A stretch of DNA of 8,210 nucleotides, from positions 1 through 8,210 of the forward strand of contig JAJYOM010000065.1 in the NCBI GenBank assembly GCA_021796175.1. Direction: 5' to 3'. A program made the position numbers and the translations under genes. This DNA comes from Thermoplasmata archaeon (lineage in GTDB: Archaea > Thermoplasmatota > Thermoplasmata > Sysuiplasmatales > Sysuiplasmataceae). The notes beneath the pieces are model-generated. The model ran no database searches. It was not told where the DNA came from and saw nothing but the letters and a program-made list of their open reading frames with translations. Every line of letters begins with the position of its first letter. Position 1 is the first letter of the stretch. Positions 1 through 6,005 of the stretch are shown one piece after another.

Positions 1-578
1 TTTACCTCATCCTTGAGGCCACCTATGTCTTCGTATGTGACCCTCGGAAGCTTCGCGAGTTCTTCCTTCACCGGCTTCTCGTTTAATCTGATTTCGCTCT
101 CCCTGTCTACAATAACAGCTTCTGCCGGGGGCTGGTAGGAAAGTATGATGAGTTCCACCTTCCTTCCCATTATGTTAATCTCTATTACGTCACCCTTGGT
201 GACGGCCCTCTCATCGAGGACCTGTGACAGGTATTCGTCGCCACCCATAATGCGCAGCGGCTCTGTAGGGGCCAAAGTAATCCTAGTTGCGCGCTTTGTT
301 GCAACCTTCTGAACAGATACCTTGTCATCTATGGTTGCTCCCGCGTTTCTCCTTGTGCTTCCATCTATCCTGATTACTCCCCTGTTGGTATCTTCGGGAT
401 AACCTGGCCATACTATTGCAACCGTGCTCTTCTTGCCCTCGATCTGTACTACATCCCCGACCTGGATGCCGAGTATATCTATGACTGCCGGGTCGATCCT
501 TGCAATGCCTCTTCCGACATCTTTTGGCTTCGATTCGCCGACTTTGAGGAATTTGTCACTGTGTCTGGTCGTCTGTAT
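1..578 (-). CDS. CDC48/VAT-type AAA ATPase, N-terminal part (truncated by window edge; start codon unresolved)
   Basis: Encodes the N-domain of a p97/VAT-like unfoldase, a hexameric cytosolic ATPase that extracts and unfolds proteins for degradation. The minus frame reads FLKVGESKPKDVGRGIARID, the typical double-psi-barrel opening of VAT. It continues through GDVVQIEG, GVIRIDGSTRRNAG and RITLAP into the second N-subdomain, and leaves the window at YEDIGGL, the linker into the first AAA module; both AAA modules lie outside. The start is odd. An in-frame TAG lies at 588-590, and no ATG, GTG or TTG follows in frame until an ATG deep inside the N-domain near 250. Candidates are an ATA at 576-578 just after a GGAG, or a GTG at 557-559 that is one base out of frame and would need one extra A in the AAA run behind it. 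The end given here assumes the ATA. Family call is firm; start is not. Confidence 0.9.
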   Translation of the reverse strand, partial: MQTTRHSDKFLKVGESKPKDVGRGIARIDPAVIDILGIQVGDVVQIEGKKSTVAIVWPGYPEDTNRGVIRIDGSTRRNAGATIDDKVSVQKVATKRATRITLAPTEPLRIMGGDEYLSQVLDERAVTKGDVIEINIMGRKVELIILSYQPPAEAVIVDRESEIRLNEKPVKEELAKLPRVTYEDIGGLKDEV

Positions 579-603
579 CCCGCTCCGCTACTTCAATCAA
601 TCA

Positions 604-617
604 ATAAAATAAAAAAG
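604..617 (-). terminator. U-rich transcription terminator of hsp20 / AT-rich element before CDC48
   Basis: On the minus strand a run of six T, then A, then four T begins about ten bases after the Hsp20 stop codon. Oligo-T on the sense strand is the usual archaeal termination signal and no stem-loop precedes it. The same AT-rich block is about 25-30 bases upstream of the first open codons of the CDC48 frame, so it could also serve as that gene's TATA element. Both roles are inferred. Confidence 0.5.
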
Positions 618-626
618 GATTTGTTC

Positions 627-1112
627 TCACTTCACCTGCACTTTCCTTACCTTCGCTGCCTCGGCTGCTTTCTTCGGGAGCCTCAGTGTCAATACCCCGT
701 TCTCCACCTTCGCTTCCACCTTGTCCGCGTCGACATCTGTATCCAGGACAAATCTCCTGTAGAAGTCCGTCTGGTTCCTTTCGTGCCTTACGTACTTGCC
801 CTTCGTTTCCTTCTTTTCCTCTGCGGATTTGCCTGTTATCTCAACGGTGTTGTCCTCCGCCAGCCTGACATCAATGTTCTCCTTCTGTATGCCCGGCATA
901 TCTGCAGTTATCCTGTACTCTTTCTCATCTTCCTCGATGTCGGCCGTGGGCAGCCTTCCGAGCTCTGCCCTGTAGTGTTCCAGCGTTGGCCATCCGGTCT
1001 CCGAAAAGAACGGTGTCATCATGTCTTCGAACGATTTCTGCATGTCATCGAACAGTTCGTCGATTGTTCTTGGCCTGATGCTTCTCCTGTATGGTTCTAT
1101 CTTGTCTGCCAT
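627..1112 (-). CDS. Small heat shock protein, Hsp20/alpha-crystallin family
   Basis: ATP-independent holdase chaperone of 161 residues that forms cytosolic oligomers and keeps unfolding proteins soluble. The N-terminal arm (about 1-54) is rich in aromatic and methionine residues. The alpha-crystallin domain spans about 55-148, with ITADMPGIQKENIDV and the family hallmark VENGVLTLRLPK near 136-147. The short tail ends KVRKVQVK, whose V-x-V resembles the I-x-I anchor that docks into neighbouring dimers. The ATG at 1112 is preceded by GGTGA at six bases' spacing and by a TATA box. Length is normal for archaeal Hsp20. It lies just upstream of the CDC48 gene on the same strand, a plausible stress and proteostasis pairing, although a T-run between them suggests separate transcripts. 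Confidence 0.95.
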   Translation of the reverse strand: MADKIEPYRRSIRPRTIDELFDDMQKSFEDMMTPFFSETGWPTLEHYRAELGRLPTADIEEDEKEYRITADMPGIQKENIDVRLAEDNTVEITGKSAEEKKETKGKYVRHERNQTDFYRRFVLDTDVDADKVEAKVENGVLTLRLPKKAAEAAKVRKVQVK

Positions 1113-1118
1113 ATCTTC

Positions 1119-1123
1119 TCACC
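1119..1123 (-). promoter_or_regulatory. Ribosome binding site of hsp20
   Basis: GGTGA on the minus strand, six bases before the ATG at 1112. It matches the archaeal 16S anti-Shine-Dalgarno end and supports this start for the Hsp20 gene. Confidence 0.65.
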
Positions 1124-1147
1124 AGACAATTACATATGATTGCACTT

Positions 1148-1156
1148 CTATATAAT
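1148..1156 (-). promoter_or_regulatory. TATA box of hsp20
   Basis: The minus strand reads ATTATATAG here. Transcription would start about 25 bases further on, near 1125, leaving a leader of about a dozen bases that includes the GGTGA ribosome site. I see no recognised archaeal heat-shock operator (Phr- or HSR1-type) around it. Confidence 0.6.
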
Positions 1157-1291
1157 GATTACTAAACAGCAGATTTGGTTGCATCACTTGGGCGGGCCAC
1201 TCTCTCTGTCCCCAGGACCACTGGAATGCCTGTTCCGGAAGGCACGTTCTATCACTCAGCTTAAGTCAGCCGCAGACTATGCACTCCTCAT

Positions 1292-2335
1292 ATGGAAGGT
1301 ACGCGACATGTTGTGCTGAATGCAGACTCCAGGCAAACTGCATGTTCACCGGAATGCTCAATCGACCTTGTCGTGACTTCTCCACCGTATCCGATGATTG
1401 AAATGTGGGATTCACTCTTCTCACAACTCAACAGCTCCATCCGCGCAAGGCTCTCTGAGGGAAATGGTAATGGAGCATTCGAGCTTATGCACAGAGAGCT
1501 TGACAGGGTTTGGGCGAATCTTTTCGTCACGCTCAGAAAAGGTGGTATGGCCTGCATTGTCGTTGGTGATGCAGTCAGGAAGGTCGGGAATGATTTTGCC
1601 ATGTATTCGAACCAGTCAAGGATTGTATCAGGCTGTCTTTCCGCGGGTTTCACTCTGCTGCCCGGAATAATCTGGACGAAGGAGACAAACAAGCCCAACA
1701 AATTCATGGGTTCGGGAATGCTCCCTCCTTCTGCATATCCGACCCTTGAGCACGAGCATATAATCGTGCTAAGAAAGGGCGGCAGCAGGATCTTCGGCAG
1801 CCAGGAGGAAAAGTTGAGAAGACGGAGCAGCGCTTTCTTCTGGGAGGAGAGGAACATTTGGTTTTCAGACCAGTGGACAGGCATCAAGGGTGAAAGACAG
1901 TCTGCCGGCGACCGCTCCCCCAGGGGGCGAACTGCCTCATTTCCATTTGAAATTGCAGCAAGGCTTGTGAACATGTTCTCCATACAGGGAGACAATGTCC
2001 TGGACCCATTCCTTGGGCTGGGCACAACCTCCGTTGCCGCCGCTGTCTGCGGCAGGAACAGTATTGGCTGCGAAGTCGAAACAGGACTGTGCAGCCTGGC
2101 GTCCGAGCGATTTTCCGGGAATGTAATGGCGCGTGCCGGTCACGCGTCTGAGAGGTTGAGGGCCCATACTGAATACGTCGGTGAATGCCTTGCGGCCGGC
2201 AAAGTCTTCGGGCACACCAGCCACGTGTATTCTGTCCCGGTCACAACATCACAGGAAACAGACATGCACCTTCCTGTGCCCGCTTCAGTCAGACCGGAGG
2301 GAGAAAACACTTACCGTATCAGCTACGAGGACTGA
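1292..2335 (+). CDS. Beta-class DNA methyltransferase (N4-cytosine or N6-adenine), apparently solitary
   Basis: A 347-residue SAM-dependent DNA amino-methyltransferase. Catalytic motif IV TSPPYP is at residues 29-34 and the SAM-binding motif I DPFLGLGTT at about 238-246. This IV-before-I order defines the beta class (Pfam N6_N4_Mtase). The TSPPY form is common in N4-cytosine enzymes, so m4C is my first guess; the recognition site cannot be read from sequence. Residues about 130-215 are the likely target recognition region. About 75 residues after the catalytic fold (NVMARAGHASERL onwards) match no motif I know. No restriction endonuclease is adjacent: the neighbours are Hsp20 and the SPFH operon, so it is a solitary methyltransferase as far as the window shows. 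No ribosome site precedes the ATG; a weak CTTAAGT at about 1260-1266 could support a leaderless start. The stop lies ten bases from that of the converging zinc-ribbon gene. Confidence 0.9.
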   Translation: MEGTRHVVLNADSRQTACSPECSIDLVVTSPPYPMIEMWDSLFSQLNSSIRARLSEGNGNGAFELMHRELDRVWANLFVTLRKGGMACIVVGDAVRKVGNDFAMYSNQSRIVSGCLSAGFTLLPGIIWTKETNKPNKFMGSGMLPPSAYPTLEHEHIIVLRKGGSRIFGSQEEKLRRRSSAFFWEERNIWFSDQWTGIKGERQSAGDRSPRGRTASFPFEIAARLVNMFSIQGDNVLDPFLGLGTTSVAAAVCGRNSIGCEVETGLCSLASERFSGNVMARAGHASERLRAHTEYVGECLAAGKVFGHTSHVYSVPVTTSQETDMHLPVPASVRPEGENTYRISYED

Positions 2336-2345
2336 CTGCAATAAC

Positions 2346-3383
2346 TCACTCGAGTCCTATGCTGTTGATGATGCCGCCATTGTGGCCATCGACAACAACA
2401 ACAATCTTCTTTCCCTTCCTGTCAAATCTCGCGAACCAGACAGGAACATGGCACAGTTCTGGATCGGATGTGTCCATGTCGGTGTGAATGCTCTGCACCA
2501 TGTGGTGCTGCGCGTGCACCTTGGTGTACTGCAGCTGGTTGACGTTTGTCTTGGCCTCGTATTCCGCCGCATCCTCGCTTACGTCACCGTTCAATACCTT
2601 GATCCCCTTGGGCAGTTTGCCTGAGTCGAACAGGGATCTTTCATCCAGATTGAACTCGTAACTCTTGGGCTGGTATTCGTCAAGCGACTTCATCGCCACG
2701 ACCGGGAACTGGTAGTTCTGGTTGAGCGAATATGCCCTGCTGCTGTTGCCGCCGCCGAATCCTCCTCCAACCATGGAGCCTATCATCGTACCCTCCAGCA
2801 GGCCTGTGCCCATGCCCATTCCTCTGTCCCTTCCGCCGCCGAATGCGCCACCCATCACGCCCATCAGTGCTGCGGTTGTTGCTATTGTTCCTACCTGTGC
2901 ATACACATCCACAGCAGTGTATGTTGTCCTGGCGGAAACAGGGACAATCCAGTACGGGACTACGCTGAGGTTTATCTCCTCGAGCTTGGCGTCCTCTGAA
3001 AAATGCCTTCTCAGGAGTCCCTTGTCCATTACATTTGATATGTTCTTCAGCACAGCGTCCTGCTGTTCGAGCTTGAGCGGCAGCATAGTGTGCCGCTGTA
3101 TGTTTTCCCAGCCGCTGGATGCGAGTGAAACGCTCGTACCGCAGTACTGGCAGGTGATCACCATCTCGCCGAACTGCGGCTTGATTGGCGCTCCGCAACC
3201 CGGGCATTTGAGCTCGGTCACCGTCGACGCAGCTATCACATTCCTTGACGGCGATACTGCTTTGGCCGGCTGCTGTGTCTGCTGCTGACCCCCCTGGTTG
3301 CCGGGCACATTCTGCACCGCCCCGCACTTGTAACAGAACTTTGCATCATCCGGAAGCTGTGCTCCACACTTTATACAGTACAT
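2346..3383 (-). CDS. Double zinc-ribbon protein with Gly/Met-rich segment (YdjG-like), third gene of SPFH operon
   Basis: A 345-residue protein. I chose the ATG at 3383 because it puts a zinc ribbon at the N terminus and lies four bases after the SPFH stop; the same frame is open further upstream but reads as non-native sequence inside the SPFH gene. Ribbon 1 has C3, C6, C17 and C20. A Q-rich linker (about 31-40) follows, then ribbon 2 with C60, C63, C78 and C81. A mixed region with a VPYWIVPVSARTTY stretch (about 142-155) leads to a Gly/Met-rich hydrophobic segment at about 165-212 with GGAFGGG and GGGFGGG at its ends. The C-terminal part ends in VPVWFARFDRKGKKIVVVVDG, resembling domains of TFIIB-type zinc-ribbon membrane-associated proteins. 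Family knowledge: Bacillus YdjG pairs zinc ribbons with membrane segments and works with YdjI and PspA. A comparable role is inferred. Confidence 0.8.
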   Translation of the reverse strand: MYCIKCGAQLPDDAKFCYKCGAVQNVPGNQGGQQQTQQPAKAVSPSRNVIAASTVTELKCPGCGAPIKPQFGEMVITCQYCGTSVSLASSGWENIQRHTMLPLKLEQQDAVLKNISNVMDKGLLRRHFSEDAKLEEINLSVVPYWIVPVSARTTYTAVDVYAQVGTIATTAALMGVMGGAFGGGRDRGMGMGTGLLEGTMIGSMVGGGFGGGNSSRAYSLNQNYQFPVVAMKSLDEYQPKSYEFNLDERSLFDSGKLPKGIKVLNGDVSEDAAEYEAKTNVNQLQYTKVHAQHHMVQSIHTDMDTSDPELCHVPVWFARFDRKGKKIVVVVDGHNGGIINSIGLE

Positions 3384-3387
3384 TGCA

Positions 3388-4563
3388 TCACATCGGTTTT
3401 CCGCAGTTGGGGCAGAATTTTGCAGGTGACTGGAGCACAAAGCCGCAGCTCGCGCACTTGATCTGCTGCTGCGCGGCCTGCTGCTGCACCACAGCAGTCC
3501 CGCAGTTGGGGCAGAACTTGGTTCCCTGAGGCATCTTCTCTCCGCATTTCGAACAGGTAACTGTCGCGGGCTGGGTAAGATTAGCACCGCAGCTGGGGCA
3601 GAAAGTGCTTGACACCGGCACCATGCTTCCGCACTTGTAACATGACTTCATCTGCTGTTGCTGCTGAACCCCCTGCATCATAGGTCCTGCCATTGCATAC
3701 CCCACTCCCGCGCCTGCTCCGAGGCCAACACCGAGTCCCGCTCCGACACCGGCGACGCCGCTCGGGTTATTTGCCGCATCGACCATTGCCTGCCCGGCCT
3801 GGTACTGAATGTAGTTGACGCCAAGCACTGACATCTGGGATCTCGTGTCGACTGCCTTCTGTACCTCCTCTGGAAGGCTTATCGTCAGGCCAGGCACCTT
3901 GTTGATCTCTATTCCGTACTGCTGGAAGTGGTCCGGCGAGATTGAAAGTATAACCTGCTCTATGTTGGTAAGGCTGGTTGCCAGGTCGGTGACCTTCATC
4001 CCCTTGTCCTTCATCTTGCCGATGGCATTGTAGGTGAGCAGCACCATCTGCTCTTTCAGCCTGCCGTCTACGTCCTCAGTTGTCTCTGCATTGAAAGTGC
4101 CCACGAACTGGTTGATGAAATTCTCCGGGTTCGCCACTCTGTACCTGTAATCGCCGTAGACCCTCAGGCTTACGACCCCGAAGACAGGGTCTGTAAATTC
4201 GTACGGCTGGGTGCTGCCGAATTTGCCATCGAAGAACCTTTTCTGCACATAAAAGACCTCCGCCTGCTGTACCACGCCGGAGAAGAATTTCAGGAGTTTG
4301 CCCGTTACCGGAGCGTTGAAATCTGTCAGCGCATACCTGTTGGGCTGGTCAAAGTATGTCAGTACTTTACCATCCCTGAAGAAGACGGCTATCTCGTCCT
4401 CCCTTACGACTATGTTGTCATTCAGCCTGATCAGCCTGGGCACTTTCCACATCACGTTTTCCCGCTTGTACTGGTCCTCCCATGCAATTGTTGTAGAACC
4501 GAAGACGCTTCCGCCCGTTGCGGGTATTCCACTTCCACTAGCCTTTCTTCCGAACAAGTCCAT
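3388..4563 (-). CDS. SPFH/band-7 family protein (YdjI-like) with three C-terminal zinc ribbons
   Basis: A 391-residue scaffold-type protein of the SPFH 'virion core protein-like' subgroup. Residues about 20-260 form the SPFH part, with VFGVVSLRVYGDYRYRV at about 127-143 and an amphipathic C-terminal portion. It lacks the N-terminal membrane anchor of stomatins. A Gly-rich segment (about 268-300, GVGAGLGVGLGAGAGVG) follows, as in related proteins, then a QQQQQ linker. Three CxxC...CxxC ribbons are at C308/C311/C322/C325, C337/C340/C351/C354 and C370/C373/C384/C387. GTGAGGT overlaps the stop of the preceding gene and directly precedes the ATG; only four bases separate the genes, so translation is probably coupled. 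The product probably assembles at the membrane. Substrate or signal is unknown. Confidence 0.9.
   Translation of the reverse strand: MDLFGRKASGSGIPATGGSVFGSTTIAWEDQYKRENVMWKVPRLIRLNDNIVVREDEIAVFFRDGKVLTYFDQPNRYALTDFNAPVTGKLLKFFSGVVQQAEVFYVQKRFFDGKFGSTQPYEFTDPVFGVVSLRVYGDYRYRVANPENFINQFVGTFNAETTEDVDGRLKEQMVLLTYNAIGKMKDKGMKVTDLATSLTNIEQVILSISPDHFQQYGIEINKVPGLTISLPEEVQKAVDTRSQMSVLGVNYIQYQAGQAMVDAANNPSGVAGVGAGLGVGLGAGAGVGYAMAGPMMQGVQQQQQMKSCYKCGSMVPVSSTFCPSCGANLTQPATVTCSKCGEKMPQGTKFCPNCGTAVVQQQAAQQQIKCASCGFVLQSPAKFCPNCGKPM
3401..3603 (-). repeat. Three zinc-ribbon coding repeats in the SPFH gene
   Basis: The 17-base word CCGCAGTTGGGGCAGAA (plus strand) occurs exactly at 3401-3417 and 3500-3516, and with one mismatch at 3587-3603. 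Each copy codes for the FCPNCG or FCPSCG half of a ribbon. Spacings are 99 and 87 bases. This suggests tandem duplication of a ribbon unit within the gene. Confidence 0.8.
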
Positions 4564-4567
4564 GACC

Positions 4568-5104
4568 TCACTTTATCTGTATTTTCTCAACTTCTCTCAT
4601 TCTGTTCTCGAACGCGGTCTTGAAATCAGTTATTTTTGTATCTATGTCGTCAAGCCTGCCCTGGACACCGGTCTGTGACTTCACAGCAGCAGATAAATCG
4701 CAGACGCCAGAAAGTTTTGATGCCGTATCAACGAATGCAAAATCGTACTCATAAAGCTCATTGAGCTGATCCTGTCCGATGCGTATCATCGGCGCGATGC
4801 CTGAATAGCCCTGTTCAGCATGCTCCACCTCACCCTCGAGCTGTTGCAGTCTGGAGATCAGCGCAGCAACCGATTCAAGCGAATTGTAGTCTCCGCCGTC
4901 TACGAGCGACCTCCTGGCATCTCTCAGGTTTGTCAGCCCCTTCTGCAGCCATAGGGCTACCTGTCTCCTCAACAGTTCGTCGGCGGCCCGCAGATCCTCA
5001 AGCTGCCTGTACCCTCTGAAACCGGGCACTACAAGCTCAATCTTCTTGAGCAATCCGCGACTGTCGTCCACCTCCTTTCTTATGTCTGTCTGGTCTGATG
5101 TCAT
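4568..5104 (-). CDS. Coiled-coil protein, first gene of SPFH/zinc-ribbon operon
   Basis: A 178-residue, mostly helical and highly charged protein of unknown function, with no signal peptide or membrane segment. The best landmark is VPGFRGYRQLEDLRAADELLRRQVA at residues 26-50. I recall similar PGFxGY...R...D.LLR motifs in uncharacterised bacterial and haloarchaeal proteins, but cannot check this. Residues about 74-97 (SLESVAALISRLQQLEGEVEHAEQ) and 148-177 look coiled-coil. The ATG at 5104 follows a GGGTG about eight bases upstream, a possible ribosome site. The stop is four bases before the SPFH start, so the three genes almost certainly form one transcript. By position it takes the place of a PspA-like partner, yet it is shorter than PspA and I see no PspA signature. 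Functional link to SPFH is inferred from gene order. Confidence 0.8.
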   Translation of the reverse strand: MTSDQTDIRKEVDDSRGLLKKIELVVPGFRGYRQLEDLRAADELLRRQVALWLQKGLTNLRDARRSLVDGGDYNSLESVAALISRLQQLEGEVEHAEQGYSGIAPMIRIGQDQLNELYEYDFAFVDTASKLSGVCDLSAAVKSQTGVQGRLDDIDTKITDFKTAFENRMREVEKIQIK

Positions 5105-5175
5105 ATGGTAAGCACCCTGCCGCCACGCTTCCCCCGAAAGGGTAGCAGGCTCCGCTCACTAATCGGACACTCACC

Positions 5176-5182
5176 TATTTAA
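5176..5182 (-). promoter_or_regulatory. TATA box of the SPFH/zinc-ribbon operon
   Basis: The minus strand reads TTAAATA inside TTTTTCTTAAATAGG. A start about 25 bases downstream, near 5152, would give a leader of about 48 bases. A second, more symmetric element, TTTATAAA at 5248-5255, lies further upstream and could be an alternative promoter. Confidence 0.5.
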
Positions 5183-5276
5183 GAAAAATGCATTTATGAT
5201 AACCGGCGGCAAAGAGCCCACCCTAACAGTGACCTGTCGAAAAGCGGTTTATAAATGCCCTGGAATAATCCGCTCC

Positions 5277-5438
5277 TCAGCTTTCGAATTCCTCCTGAAG
5301 ATCTATGATAACCTGTTCAAGCACTTCTTCAAAGCTGCCGCTCTTGTACTCACGAAGCCCTCCGAGGTCGCTCTGTACCCTCGCGAGGTAGCTTGAGTCG
5401 GTCTTCAGGAATTCAACGTTACACAGGGACTCTTCCAT
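5277..5438 (-). CDS. Hypothetical small acidic protein, 53 residues
   Basis: I do not recognise this protein. It begins MEESLCNVEFLKTDSSYLARVQSD and ends in an acidic amphipathic helix, FEEVLEQVIIDLQEEFES. There is no membrane segment, zinc motif or signal peptide. I chose the ATG at 5438, not the longer open frame to 5477, because a TATA box at 5477-5484 places the transcript start near 5454, inside that extension, and AGAGG then lies about ten bases before the ATG. The gene has its own promoter and lies between the acetyltransferase and the SPFH operon on the same strand. The alternating hydrophobic pattern of the C-terminal helix suggests protein binding or dimerisation. Composition is normal for a real gene, but with no homologue known to me this stays tentative. 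Confidence 0.6.
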   Translation of the reverse strand: MEESLCNVEFLKTDSSYLARVQSDLGGLREYKSGSFEEVLEQVIIDLQEEFES

Positions 5439-5476
5439 TTTATTCCATCCTCTGCAAAAAAGGCATACGGCAATCA

Positions 5477-5484
5477 ATATTTAA
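5477..5484 (-). promoter_or_regulatory. TATA box of the 53-residue gene
   Basis: The minus strand reads TTAAATAT. The predicted start near 5454 leaves a leader of roughly 16 bases containing AGAGG, in good agreement with the chosen ATG at 5438. Confidence 0.5.
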
Positions 5485-5539
5485 CTGTTTATTAGCTTAT
5501 TCGAACAATTGTTTTCATGTGACCTGCCGGAGAAATATA

Positions 5540-6004
5540 TTATCTGGAAACGCTGCCAACAAGCGACTTTTCCATGTAATAGGCAGGCCTGTCTGCCCCA
5601 TAGTAGTCTGCAATTCTTTCTGTTACATTGTAACCATGTTTTCTGTAAAGACTGATCGCTCCATCATTGTCAACGGCAACATGCAGCGACATTGTATCTA
5701 CACCTTTTCTTCTTGCTATTGATTCTATTTCCTCCATCAGCATTCCGGCGAGTCCCTTCCTCCTCTCCTCCGGCAGCACTGCTATCGACGCAATTTCTGC
5801 CCCCCTGCTGTGAATGATGCTTATTGCGGACGCTACAATCCTGTCGCTCTCGACTACAAGCGTGACAGAGAATGGATTCCTGAGGAAGCCCATTATTATT
5901 GATCGGCTGAAGCGGCCGTACGAAAAGCATCTCCGCTCTATCTCATCCAGCTCGTCTATGTCCCAGATGCCTGCCCTTCTCATCCTGAAAGCTGCAGATT
6001 GCAA
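5540..6004 (-). CDS. GNAT N-acetyltransferase, RimI/Ard1-like
   Basis: A 154-residue acetyl-CoA-dependent acetyltransferase of the GNAT fold. In archaea this subgroup modifies protein N-termini (Ard1/RimI-like, broad specificity); the substrate here is not shown. Motif A is at about residues 71-90, IASIAVLPEERRKGLAGML, with the RxxGxA acetyl-CoA pyrophosphate loop at 81-86. Motif B includes VDNDGAISLYRKHGY (111-125), and the YY...AYYMEKSL end (134-148) is typical of RimI. I annotate a TTG start at 6004 because GGAGG lies six bases upstream; an ATG at 5983 (MRRAG) is the alternative and has no ribosome site. The GGAGG lies in a hairpin. Transcription is divergent from the metallo-hydrolase gene, apparently from a shared TATA element. 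Confidence 0.88.
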   Translation of the reverse strand: MQSAAFRMRRAGIWDIDELDEIERRCFSYGRFSRSIIMGFLRNPFSVTLVVESDRIVASAISIIHSRGAEIASIAVLPEERRKGLAGMLMEEIESIARRKGVDTMSLHVAVDNDGAISLYRKHGYNVTERIADYYGADRPAYYMEKSLVGSVSR

Positions 6005-6005
6005 G

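Noticed and set aside
561..1139. Long plus-strand open frame (192 codons) opposite the Hsp20 gene
   Set aside because: It is antisense to a clear alpha-crystallin protein, has no family motif and is rich in Cys, Leu, Phe and Val, as expected of a shadow frame.
1288..2025. Minus-strand open frame of 245 codons inside the methyltransferase gene
   Set aside because: The opposite frame contains both methyltransferase motifs; this one shows no recognisable domain and has serine- and proline-rich shadow composition.
3384..3587. Upstream extension of the second zinc-ribbon protein to a start at 3587
   Set aside because: Those 68 codons overlap the SPFH zinc-ribbon tail in another frame and read as Arg/Ser/Ala-rich non-native sequence; the ATG at 3383 gives a clean N-terminal ribbon.
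1292..5104. Idea that methyltransferase plus SPFH operon form one antiviral defence island
   Set aside because: They lie on opposite strands and converge, and no nuclease, NTPase effector or toxin-like gene is present.
5105..5276. Possible tRNA or small stable RNA in the gap before the SPFH operon
   Set aside because: No T-loop GGTTCGAATCC-like sequence, no cloverleaf pairing and no clear C/D box set could be found.
5196..5396. Plus-strand 66-codon open frame opposite the 53-residue gene
   Set aside because: No supporting ribosome site, no recognised motif, and it runs antisense to the better supported small gene.
5229..5526. GTGACCTG occurring at 5229-5236 and 5519-5526, each upstream of a minus-strand TATA box
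   Set aside because: Only eight bases are shared and the distances to the TATA boxes differ, so chance is a sufficient explanation.
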